64,000 bases of DNA from Polymyxa betae (Eukaryota; Endomyxa; Phytomyxea; Plasmodiophorida; Plasmodiophoridae). Shown here piece by piece: positions 12,662 through 22,196 of the stretch; the first letter of the stretch is position 1; each line of letters begins with the position of its first letter. A program made the position numbers and the translations under genes. Where the stretch lies: contig RBZT01000705.1 of NCBI GenBank assembly GCA_003693705.1, forward strand, positions 79,356 to 143,355, given 5' to 3'. Under the pieces are notes generated by a model, which saw only the letters and a list, made by a program, of their open reading frames with translations, ran no database searches and was not told the DNA's origin.

Positions 12662-15121
12662 TCACAGAACAGCAGCTTGGAGAGCATTGTATTTACGTAG
12701 TAAAGCTTGATGCTCTGCCGAATCCGATGGTACTTGACATCGTGCCCCGATTAGCTCCAGGATTCGACCATCTGCAGGATGCTGCTCGAAGAATCGTTTG
12801 CTGTTGGCCGCCGGCATCGATGCAATCTGCCGGGACCAGCAATCCAGAATTTGACACAAAGCTGCATCTGATTCGTCGATCCTTCCTAAACACAGAATTC
12901 AGCTCAAATATCAAAATGGCAATAAAACAACGAGCCAATAAATGGTTTCAATTGAATATTAAATCTGATAGAGAGTATTACAATAAACGAGACCGTATTA
13001 TTTGTACCTAATTTCTCGAGAGCTCTGGCGACCTGATAATAGCCATCAGGTTGATCTGGGCGTAAGCGGACCAGATTGCGGAAACAATCGAGAGCCTTGG
13101 CCCATTGTCCATCGCTGACGAATAATTTGCCCCGAAGCAGATGCGCATTTGGCATGGAGCTGCCATCGGCACAGAGCTCGAGAGCTTTATCGCATTCTTT
13201 AGTTGCTTCGACCTACAAATAATATCTGAGAGCCTGATGCTGTCTGATCGTATGTCAAAAGGTACGAAATTGTTGGCCCGATAATGGCAAAGAGCGAGCT
13301 GGTAATGAATCTGTGAATCATGAGGCTGTAATAGAGCCGCCGTAGATAGCGATTTCAGTGCTCGCCGTGTATCATCGAGTTTCAGATAAACCCGTCCTAA
13401 TGCTAAATGGGCCTTCCAAAGACCCGGATTTGATTGAATGATCTCTTCATATACACGACATGCCTCTATAATTCATCAGATATCAGATACTCGTACAAGA
13501 GCCACTCTCTCAATAGCTACCAGGGATCCTATCAAGGCTATCCAACGTCTTCGCTAATAGAAACAGAAGATCGTAACGATTCGGATGGGTTGGATCCGCA
13601 TAAGGCAATGCTTCACGCATCCTGAATCAGAAACCATCACCGAAACGATCAACCGACGGCGGTCGTGCTGACCTCTTCACGGCCTCCATCCGATCAGTAC
13701 GGCTGCCATGCGTGACCAGATTCACGGCCAGATTGTAATGCGCTTCCAACAATCCTGGAGCGAACTTGATCGCACGACGAAAGTGTTCGTTCGCCTAATC
13801 GAGACGAGCGTTCGTCAGCAACAGCGTACTGGCCCCCCAGCAGAGGACGCGACCACGAACCTCTTTGATCTGTCCGCTCATCTGTAAGAGCTGGCCCAGG
13901 ACATTATGTATGTTGGGATTGGTCGGATCCAGCACGAGACAGGTTCGGAAGGCGTCGATGGCGGGTGCTCGAAGGCCTTGCTGGACGTAGCTTTGCCCGA
14001 GCCTGCGAGAGCGTTAGAGTGAGCAACTATTGAGCGAGAGAGAGAGGAGAGCCCGACTGGGAGATGGCGGCGACGACCGCGACCCGATCCTTCTTAGAGA
14101 GAGACGATGTGAGACGATCTGGTTGTGGGAATCCTTTCACAATAGAGCCAATAGCAGTACATGATACATGAGCGATATCCATATCCGGATTACGAACAGA
14201 TCCGATCAATGACGGAAGCGCGCCGACCTCGAATCTACGATGCAATTGAGCGCTGAGGCGAACGATGGAGACACAACTGCAGCTGACGCTCGAAGTTTGT
14301 GATCGGGACCGCTGCCACAGATGATGGTTAATGTCAGCAGGCTGTTCATGGCGATCTCTTTATTCGAATCCGAGACATTACTGGTGATCTGACGTAGTAG
14401 ACCGGGACATCCAGCAATGGCGCCCGTTAACGACGCTAAACAAAAAGTTAGCAAACTTTGTCGAGTTTTGAGAAACGATAAAATCTCAAGAGCACATCAA
14501 ATACTTTTTTATAAAAAAAATAAAAAAATAAAAAACCTGGCTAGATCAATGTTATCAACGGGTTCAGCTTACAGTTCTGAGCAACGTCCATGACGATGGC
14601 GGCGGCCAGACGACGAAGTTCGACGTTCTGATCGGCGAGGAGCGTTTTCAGGTTCGTGAGACCGCCCGAATAGACGATGCCTTCGCGAACAGCATCGGAT
14701 GCGGCCGCCCCCATCTGCATGGTGTTCAAGATGCGAATTCGGGTCTCCAGCGAATCCGCCTCCTGAAGATGCTGGAACAGGAGCGAGGCCGTCTTCTCGG
14801 GCGTCCCGAGATTATCGTTGATCAGATAGGCGCCAGCACCAGCGATGGCGGCCGCCACCGACCACTTGATCCGACGTCCCCAAACATCTATCATCGACGT
14901 TAAACACGAATCGCGATTCGAACGGAAACGAGACCTCGCGATTTTCGATGGACGGCGCCGGACGCGATCTTGCCGGCCTCGGCCGCCGTCTCAAGGTCGG
15001 CGGCAGATTTGTTCAGGGCGCCGGTAGCCGAGCTCGCCAGAAATCGGATCGGGTGGCGACCTTGTAGGGCGACCTGATGAATGAGTCGGGATCTGACCCA
15101 TCTGGTCATCATGGAAGACAT
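12662..15121 (-). CDS. Mitochondrial-type ARM + TPR protein
   Basis: Ten exons join in phase on the minus strand to 606 residues. They are 15121-14935, 14887-14573, 14435-14288, 14234-14058, 14002-13861, 13794-13673, 13621-13521, 13465-13266, 13212-13008 and 12885-12662. The N-terminus (MTRWVRSRLIHQVALQGRH) is arginine-rich and lacks acidic residues, like a mitochondrial presequence. A membrane helix follows at about residues 70-85 (WSVAAAIAGAGAYLI). Residues about 90-260 form armadillo-like helices (GGLTNLKTLLADQNVELRRLA). Residues about 265-570 form tetratricopeptide repeats (APAIDAFRTCLVLDPTNPN, ALKSLSTAALLQPHD, ALDCFRNLVRLRPDQPD). I do not recognise a named orthologue. A scaffold anchored in a mitochondrial membrane is inference. 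The 53-55 nt intron joining the ARM and TPR parts creates LGQSYVQQG, a normal TPR helix, supporting one gene rather than two. Confidence 0.8.
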
Positions 15122-15469
15122 TGATCAAATGATTGCGCGAATACCGCCGATCTGTCTCTCTCCAGAACTTGACGTCTGGGCTCAGACAGCGGCCGATACA
15201 GACCCCAAATCGGCCCCAAGACCCCACCAGCAACCATATCCAACTGAAGGGATCCCTCAGATCCCGTTCAGATGCGGTTGGCTTCAGCGATCGGGGGCCG
15301 GTATGACTCGGCCGATCCTTTTCGCAACTCTCTGGAATGATGTTGGGCATTGCTGGGCTCGATACGTTAACTGAACACCTCATTGCAATGTGGATGTCGA
15401 ATGGTTGATCGGGCATGGAAGGGAATAGAAACCCTAATCACTGCCTGCCGGTCTTTCACCAAATTGATT

Positions 15470-15565
15470 GATGATTGTAATGTTACTTTCTCAATTAAAC
15501 TCTTCCCTCCTTATGATGTAATGTTACCTTCCTAATAATCCCTTCCATCGTAAATAATGTAATGC
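15470..15565 (-). repeat. Minisatellite copies, inverted relative to 15.88-16.07 kb
   Basis: This holds two to three degenerate copies of a roughly 40-nt unit containing TCCTTATGATGTAATGTTAC, the reverse complement of the array on the other side. Between the two arrays (15566-15870) is a short frame at 15634-15834 with no recognisable protein. Confidence 0.7.
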
Positions 15566-15874
15566 TAATCCGGCCATAGAGTGCATTCTGTTATTATGGT
15601 AGACGAGCTACCGGTAAGATCGCCGAAATCGTCATGTTTCGCCTGCTGGAGTGCAAACAGGACCAGAACCAGCTAAGAGTTGTACCGCTGTTCTTGCAGA
15701 TTATCAAAGCAAACGATGGCAGAAAGAAGGCAGATCCCGCGGCTACGAATCCGACGAATGGGTTGGTTAGGGTTTCAAATTTGAAACATACGCTATTTGA
15801 ACGTGTATCGCCTGGACCTTGTCTACAGAAATGATTATCCTCAAGCGCTTCTATTATGAGGGTAGAGTGTATTA

Positions 15875-16075
15875 AAAAAGTAACATTACAGCATTAGGAA
15901 AGAAGGGTTTACAGTATTAAGAAAGTAACATTGTCCTATGGAGGGAAGCGTCTATTAAGAACGTAACATTACATCATAAGGAGGGAAGAATTTAAGAACG
16001 TAACATTATATCATAAGGAGGGAAGAATTTGTTAAGAACGTAACATTATATCATAAGAAGGGAAGGGTTTACATA
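15875..16075 (+). repeat. Minisatellite array, about five copies
   Basis: This is a direct tandem array of a 37-42 nt unit with core AAGAACGTAACATTA followed by a purine-rich AAGGAGGGAAG block. The last three copies are nearly identical and the first two have drifted. It lies just upstream of CMC2. With the opposing array at 15470-15565 it could form a large hairpin. Confidence 0.8.
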
Positions 16076-16152
16076 CATGAGAGGTGCATATTGCGTATGT
16101 TATAGAGAGATGTGGTATCCCTCTGACCATTGATTATCATTCAGGTTCAGGA

Positions 16153-16503
16153 ATGCATCCGATCAGCTTCGCTGACCCAGACCGACATCCGCAATGGTTG
16201 TTGCCACTATGTCCTGTGTATTGAGATACTGACCATGTCCTGCACAGCGCTGATCTGATTCGTGGTCTGGCGCGATGCCATGATGAACGCTCGGTGGCCA
16301 AGTTCTTCGGCGCCTGTAATGGTATCAAATCATTACTAGATCAATGTGTTAAGAAAGAGGTCTTGTTACTATCTGCGGATCCATTTACCGGTCTCAGATT
16401 TATTCATTAGAAATTACCAAAACGGCAGAAGAATCTCGAGGAAGCACGACGCTTGCGGGCGAAATGGGCTGAAACCAGAAAAACCCATGACGAGATAAGA
16501 TAG
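16153..16503 (+). CDS. CMC2: CMC2-like twin-Cys mitochondrial assembly factor
   Basis: Three small exons (16153-16196, 16248-16359, 16411-16503) with two 51-nt introns join in phase to 82 residues and end in TAG. The protein begins MHPISFADPDRHPQC and continues ADLIRGLARCHDE, KFFGACNGIKSLLDQC and then a charged tail (NLEEARRLRAKWAE). The MHP start, the HPxCxxLI block, paired CX9C cysteines, KFFGxCN and the arginine-rich helix are the hallmarks of CMC2, an intermembrane-space protein involved in cytochrome c oxidase biogenesis. No single frame covers it, so it is easily missed. It sits between a minisatellite and the Rep element. Confidence 0.9.
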
Positions 16504-16650
16504 TCGATATTGAATCCAGATCTGTCTCTACTAAAGTATTCGTCCTTTGACTCTTCTTGGACACCAGCTTCGTAAACCCTAATACCCTAGCCAATCTTTG
16601 CCTACCTCGTCCAATACAAAGGTACGATGAATTCGTTTTTTTTGTATGTT

Positions 16651-17094
16651 TTAGGATCCCAGGCTCACATGAATGAGCTGTTGAGCGCGCAAACCTCTGC
16701 GGATGGTAGTCCGCGAGCGCCCCCGGAACTGTGACTGATCCATGGCTTCGTGATGAATTGCAATGCCGACTGGGCCGGTATTTCTGCCCGCAATCCACAA
16801 AAGCCCTGGAATAAACATTCCAGGGCTAACCCCGCGACCCTCTCTTCGATATAGGCGTCGCGTGTTGGATTGTAGCCGGGCAGAAACTCCCGCAGACGCT
16901 GGCGTAGGGTCGCCAGTTCTTGGGCTTTTTTCTTTCGACAATGCCGGAAGAAGAGGCTCCAGGCTGTCGTTGTGTTCCTTGGCCGATTTGAGCTGTTTCG
17001 ACAGCCTGGCGACTTTTTTAGAAGCCTTCCAGACGAGACCTGCCTCGTGAATAGCCCATAACTTGCTCGTCGCCACTGCGCTTTTGGATAACAA
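16651..17094 (-). CDS. Orphan lysine-rich frame beside the Rep element
   Basis: An open frame of 147 codons has no ATG at its 5' end (a TTG begins it, just after a TTATAG that could be a splice acceptor). The first half looks natural: SKLWAIHEAGLVWKASKKV, then a lysine-rich, probably coiled helix. After a run of six T at 16926-16931 (A on the coding strand), a different frame looks more protein-like (QELATLRQRLREFLPGYNP) and stays open for about 75 more codons. Either a one-base offset in the homopolymer has broken the gene, or only part is coding. I recognise no family. It lies within about 70 bases of the Rep element but on the opposite strand. Confidence 0.35.
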   Translation of the reverse strand: MLSKSAVATSKLWAIHEAGLVWKASKKVARLSKQLKSAKEHNDSLEPLLPALSKEKSPRTGDPTPASAGVSARLQSNTRRLYRREGRGVSPGMFIPGLLWIAGRNTGPVGIAIHHEAMDQSQFRGRSRTTIRRGLRAQQLIHVSLGS

Positions 17095-17160
17095 AACCTA
17101 TAAAAATTCGTTTTTAGGGCTAGGGTTTATAACTCGGGATGCCTTCTTGTGTTGCGCTGT

Positions 17161-17356
17161 CCGTGGGTGCGTCAGGAGCCAGCGTCGTAGTGTGGGCGCC
17201 ATTTTTAAACAATGGTTTCAATGTTTATTGACGATGAGGCGGATGCTGTCGACGTTGGCGAAGGTGTTGACGGTGAAGAAGAAGTTGTTGACGGTGAAGA
17301 AGAAGTCGATTTGGCAAAGAGGACTCGTTCGATGGTTTTCACGCTCCATGTGAACC
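17161..17356 (+). repeat. Left arm of 196-bp inverted repeat
   Basis: Pairs with 18360-18555 on the opposite strand with no gaps (paired positions sum to 35716). I find one mismatch, an A/G difference within the GAAGAAGAAG stretch. The arm includes the start of the Rep frame and its rolling-circle motif I. Confidence 0.95.
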
Positions 17357-18511
17357 AGGAACTGTTTTTTGCTGGAGGTTTCGCTCGGCTGCGCTCCGGT
17401 TGCCGGTGTTCCGGATCCTGAGCTGTTGGTCCAGGCGTTGCCTCACAAATACCTGGTGTATGGTCGTGAAGTATGTCCGACGACGGGTTCGTTCCATCTA
17501 CAGGGTTACGTGCAATTTCGTAACTCGATGTCGTTCCGCTCTATCCACGCCAAGCTCGCTCCGTACAAAGCATGGTTGCGCTGTGCGTACGGCACCGCTG
17601 CTTCCAATCGTCTTTACTGTTCGAAGGGTGGCGATTTCTTCGAGAGCGGACACTTTCCCAAAAACGAGAACGGATGCCGGTGGGAGAATGCTCTTGAACT
17701 CGCTCGCATGGGCAAGATCGACGACGTGGACGCTCAGACTCTGGTTCCATATGTGCGGTCCTTGGAGCGTCTTGAGGAACGACACATGTTTAATCAGGGC
17801 CTTCCGATTCTTGCTGAGTGTCGTAACGTCTGGGTGTGCGGTCCCACACGTTGTGGGAAATCGTCTATTCTCACGCGGCTGTTCCGTTCGTGCGATGTTT
17901 ACAGCAAGATTCAGAACAAAAACTGGTGCAACTACCGTCGTCAACCGGTCGTATTAATCGACGATGTCGATTCGGATGGTTTCGGTCGTTGGGCGCTGTC
18001 GCATCTCAAGATCTGGACGGATTATAAACCATTTCCCGCTGAGCGTAAGTATGGTAATGTAAACATTCGGCCATATCATTTTATCATAACGTCGAACGAG
18101 ACGCCGGAATCCGTCTTCGGTAATTCCGCTCCCGCCCATCGTGACGCGGTCCTCAGTCGTTTCAAAGTCATTAACCTGTTCGACTGCTGTGGGAATGCGG
18201 CATTTTGCCGTTGTGCGACTCATCATCCCGCATTGTATCCCGAGGAGTCGTTGGTGCGTTTTATCAAAGAAACTGTCGCATGGTTTGCGTACGACGAGAA
18301 GAATCGAATTAATGTCCACTATCCCCCGGATGATCCGTTCTTTCGTGTCGAAGAGGATTGGTTCACATGGAGCGTGAAAACCATCGAACGAGTCCTCTTT
18401 GCCAAATCGACTTCTCCTTCACCGTCAACAACTTCTTCTTCACCGTCAACACCTTCGCCAACGTCGACAGCATCCGCCTCATCGTCAATAAACATTGAAA
18501 CCATTGTTTAA
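17212..18511 (+). pseudogene. rep: Rolling-circle replicase (Rep), frame-broken
   Basis: Two frames together carry all Rep landmarks. Frame one, starting at the ATG at 17212 inside the left inverted repeat, has an acidic leader and ends with motif I, MVFTLHVNQ. The second frame, open from 17369 to 18511, has motif II HLQGYVQF (17495-17518), motif III YCSK (17615-17626), Walker A GPTRCGKS (17840-17863), Walker B VVLIDDVD and motif C IITSN (superfamily 3 helicase). The endonuclease nicks the origin and the helicase unwinds it. The two frames are offset by one base at a run of six T (17365-17370), so the gene is either broken or affected by a homopolymer error. The serine/threonine/proline-rich C-terminal tail is encoded by the right repeat arm and is the antisense of the N-terminal leader. 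The family is normally 280-400 residues. Confidence 0.85.
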
Positions 18512-18555
18512 AAATGGCGCCCACACTACGACGCTGGCTCCTGACGCACCCACGG
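18360..18555 (-). repeat. Right arm of 196-bp inverted repeat
   Basis: Reverse complement of 17161-17356 with a single mismatch. It encodes the last 50 or so codons of the Rep frame, stop at 18509-18511, and about 44 bases beyond. Confidence 0.95.
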
Positions 18556-18587
18556 AAAGCGCCAAAAGTGGGTTGCGCGGGGGTCGC

Positions 18588-18609
18588 GCACCCACTAATA
18601 CTAGGGCGC
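18588..18609 (-). other. Candidate rolling-circle origin hairpin
   Basis: On the minus strand, a six-base stem GCGCCC/GGGTGC (one G-U pair) closes a ten-base loop TAGTATTAGT. The loop contains TAGTATTAG, eight of nine bases of the TAGTATTAC nonanucleotide nicked by Rep proteins of circovirus-like elements. Copies of GTGGGTGCG or its complement lie nearby (18543-18555, 18584-18595, imperfect at 18568-18579, and at the left end of the element) and could be iterons. An alternative larger hairpin, AGTGGGT...ACCCACT at 18567-18596, overlaps it. Confidence 0.55.
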
Positions 18610-18613
18610 TGTC

Positions 18614-19254
18614 ATATAAAATAGGGTTGCAGGAGTCCAGGCTATGATGGACTCCGGTTGCGTGCGCCTTTCGGCCATCGCCTGAGAGCATGTGGTTGTG
18701 CAGCTTCGCACATTCCCGGCCTTCACGATCGGGAGAGAAAGCGAAGAGAGAGTGAGAAGGTTACGTCTACGGGACCGTGGTCGAATTGTCGCTCAATTTC
18801 CTCTTTTGTTTATTTTTGTAAATCAATATTAATAACATTTACTGATGGCTATGCTCTTAGAAAGAAAGCAGTGGGTCTAGTCATAACGCTTTACCGAAAT
18901 GTTCTCGATTCGCTATCTTGTCCTGTCCCTGAAATCTTAGATCAGATGTCACATGCTGTGGTTGCGTACTGTACGGTATGTAGAATCAATGATCTGTGAT
19001 AATAGTTGCCGTTTTATTGCGATTTTCTGATGCTACGCTGTGCCTAAACTCATCAAATGCGCTCTCGTGATCAATATCAGCCATCCTGGTGACCGAGATT
19101 TCACTTTATCCACCCGTCAACGTTTTGACAAAAAAAAACATTTCATAAATTATTCGCAGCTACAGCATGGCGGAATTTTTCTTTCGCCCAGAATCTGAAC
19201 AGATTTCTGCATAGTAATAACCTATTTACACAATATCATGGAGATAATCGTTAA
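18614..19254 (+). other. Gene-poor stretch with one possible exon
   Basis: At 18632-18655 there is a perfect 8-bp hairpin (GGAGTCCA/TGGACTCC). At 18861-18975 a stretch bounded by a CTCTTAG acceptor and a GTATGT donor encodes KKAVGLVITLYRNVLDSLSC and continues as helical sequence. It looks like a single exon of a helical protein, but I cannot connect it to others. No other feature is seen. Confidence 0.3.
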
Positions 19255-22030
19255 CTATATTAATGTTGGTAGATTATTAGTTGATCTTGATCTAATAATG
19301 ATCTTCTGTAATGCATTTGTTAATCTCTGTCCAGCCTTCACAACCGACATCGATTTCATGACGAACGGCAACATTCCAGATGAACAGCGCCGATATCTTC
19401 CGGGGTCTTTCAGGACCTGGGCCTGGGCCAGCTCGAACTCCAGCACGCGGCTCGGACGGCGTGCTGGCCCGGCCGCGACAGCGGGCGGCTTCGCAAACAG
19501 CGACCTCGTCGTTGGTTTCGGCGCCGTGCGCTCGCCACTGGGCGGTAGTTCGGTCATGAACACGGAGCAGCGGTGCAGGACGTCGTCGGCGATCCGATCC
19601 AGGTCGTTCTCGACGGCGACTGCGTCGATCTGCAGATTCCATTCCGTGGCGGACGCCGACCGACGACGACGCTGTAGTCGCTGCCGCCCTGATAGACCAT
19701 CATCGAATGGGGCCAGCATGGGATCCCCCAACACCCCCACGGTCGTACCATCCGTTACCGATACGAGCGTGATACTGGTGCTGTGGTACTGGCCCACGGC
19801 CAGGCACCGGATCGGTGCCAGATACCGCAGGACCCGGACGGCGTCGTTGGCGACGCGGAACTCGGCGATTCTGTTGATGTTGGAGGCGGCGGCGACGTCC
19901 AGCCCGATAACGATACCGTCGACTGTGGCCAGGTACACGTGACCGTGCGCATCATCGGCTGCGATCGCGGTCAGGGCGTGCTCGCCCACCACCTGCGATG
20001 TGGCGCGCAGACGGCATGTGCGCCGCCGCTGGGCCGGCATGACCCAGGTCTTGACGACGTTGTTCTGATCGATGGAGACCATCAGAGACGTGGTCGTCGT
20101 GATCATGGTCACGAACATGACCGCGGCGTCATGGGCGCGCTGGTTCAGTACGACGCAGGTCGAGGGCCAGATCTGCTGTACGACCAGGCGACCGTCGCTG
20201 CGTCCGGCCGCCACCCACGACCCGCAGTCCGAGACGAACACGGTGACGGCGTCCTCGAGTCCGTCCACGAACACGGCCTGGTTCAGTACGGCATCGCCGG
20301 CCGACGTACTGGTCCGATATCGGCCCGATTTCTCCACCAACACGACCTGATCACGGCACGAACTCGCTCGAATCCATGTGGGCGGACATGCTGGCCCCGA
20401 CGGTATGCTGTACACGTGAGCGTTATGATGGAGACTGTAGGCGGCCACGTTTCCGTCGGTCTGTACGATGAAGAGGGTTGCGCCCCTGCGATCGAGATCG
20501 ATAGAGATGACGGATACAGATAGTGGGATACGAGATTGTAACAGACCTGTTAGAGATGACCAGATAGTGATCAGATCGGGGTCGTGGTGCCATACAATCA
20601 CACGTAATAGAGCGCTGCTGTACAGAACGTCGCAGACCGCGCCCATCATCATCTCGTCGTCCGCGGCCGAATACTGGACCAGGTCGTCGCCATCGCCGGC
20701 CAGCACGAGACGATCGCGAAACGCGACCATGGCCGTCAGCGACCGGTTCGTTCGGATTCGCTGGACGACGAGTCAGTGGCGGACCCCTGTCACCGACTCG
20801 GGGACCAGTATTACCTGAGAACAGACGAGCTGGGTCAGATTCCATGTCATGATACATCCGCCTATATCAGCAGTAATCATTGTATCATGTACGAATATGA
20901 TAGAATGAATCTCTGTATGATGTTCTCTTGTTTGAAATAGACGAATATTGGAGTATGGATTATATATACTGATACGTCTATCATATGTACATACTGCCAA
21001 CATACAATGATTAGGAGTAAATGATATCAATGATACACCATGAGAGACATCGAACAGGATTGTGGGTGATTCTGTCACCTATAGGGGGGCTCTGAAACCC
21101 TAAAACCCTAGCCGACCATCAACCACCGACCTGTATACAATCGCGCCCATCGCGCCGATATTCCCTCATAATCCATCCACGAATAGTTCGATCAAGAGAT
21201 CCAGATACGAACAGGTTCGTTGATATACTACAGATCGATGTAACCTCATCCGTATGCAGAGCGGGAATACTGGCCGACGACCACGTCAACTGCGCCTGGG
21301 CATCGTACTCGGCCATGGCCATCGACCCGTCATTGAACCCGGCCACGATCGATCCGTTCCTCAGCGCCGCCAGCGCCGTACACGGCGTCGTGATACGGAG
21401 CGCCGACGCCGTCGTCGTCGTCGTCTGCAGCGGGATCGCCTCGATCGTCGAGCTCGTCGCCGTCACCAACACCGCGATCGATGCGCGCGGCACCGTCATC
21501 GTGATCACGTCGTTGACGTCGCCGCGCGCCAGTACGACGTCCGCGAACTGGCGCATGGTGACGGCATCGTACAGATGCGCCCGATGACGTCCGTCGACGA
21601 CGGCGATGATGGCGCCGAGGTCGGCGCTGTACAGCAGGCGTTTGGCGAGACGGCGTCCGGGGACCAGAGCCGCGCCGGGCATGCGGCGATACCGCCGCTC
21701 CGTCGGTAGACGGCGTCGCTCCTGATGCTGGTGGCCGTACAGGACCAGGGCGTCGAGGAACTCGGCGAAATCGACGACACCGTTGTCGTTGAGGTCCATG
21801 GCCCGGAACATGGCCGCCAACGCCACGGCGCCCGGCCGCTCCTGGAACCAGGCCAGGCCGTGCAGGCGGGCCAGCAGGGCCTGGACGAATTCGGCCTGGG
21901 TCACGCCCGGGCCGAGCCGCCCGGCCAGCTGGTCCAATACGTCGCGGTCGATGGTCAGGACGATCTGCTGGATCAGGTCGTCGACGCCCTGCAGACGCCT
22001 GTACAGGCGCGTCCGGGGCGTCGCTGGCAT
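19255..22030 (-). CDS. EF-hand plus WD40 protein
   Basis: Three exons on the minus strand (22030-21131, 21078-20815, 20760-19255) joined by 52- and 54-nt introns in phase give 889 residues. Near residues 75-95 a canonical EF-hand loop is visible (DLNDNGVVDFAEF), preceded by a helical pair-like segment. The rest forms many WD40 blades (for example HTDEVTSICSISTNLFVSGS, DRTIRGW and SYDRRISIYN-type blocks). This order, N-terminal EF-hands then two propellers, resembles the WDR49/WDR64 group of animals and protists, some of which are ciliary; the assignment is inference. The C-terminus is an arginine-rich tail. The gene is GC-rich compared with its neighbours. An in-frame extension upstream of 22030 lacks an ATG, so MPATPRT is taken as the start. 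Confidence 0.82.
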
Positions 22031-22196
22031 CGCTAGCCAGGGGGCGGGTACGCCTTCTTCGCCGCGAATCTCACTGCCGCATTGCAACGATCACAGTCGG
22101 GATTTCTGGGGTCAAGGGGCCAGTTCGACGTGTTGTTGGACCGGCTGACCCTGAACGGTGTTCGGGTACGATCGGCAGTGACGATCGGGACGGTGA

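Larger units (their letters stand above)
17154..18613 (+). mobile_element. CRESS-DNA Rep element with long inverted repeats
   Basis: A 1.46-kb unit carries a rolling-circle Rep gene and is enclosed by a 196-bp inverted repeat (17161-17356 and 18360-18555). The 8-bp direct repeat GCGCTGTC occurs at 17154-17161 and at 18606-18613, marking plausible ends or a target/origin duplication. Just inside the right end is a hairpin with a nonanucleotide-like loop at 18588-18609. The protein family is that of circular Rep-encoding ssDNA viruses and related plasmids. No capsid-like frame is visible. An endogenised or transposon-like copy in a host gene-rich region is the simplest reading. Confidence 0.75.

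Noticed and set aside
16760-16830. Parvovirus-like phospholipase A2 loop in the orphan minus-strand frame
   Set aside because: A GRNTGP...HHEAMD stretch superficially resembles the motif, but the HD pair and the calcium-loop spacing are absent.
19783-20523. 246-codon plus-strand frame opposite the EF-hand/WD40 gene
   Set aside because: GC-rich antisense of a well-supported coding exon; residue composition is the usual R/G/A-rich shadow.
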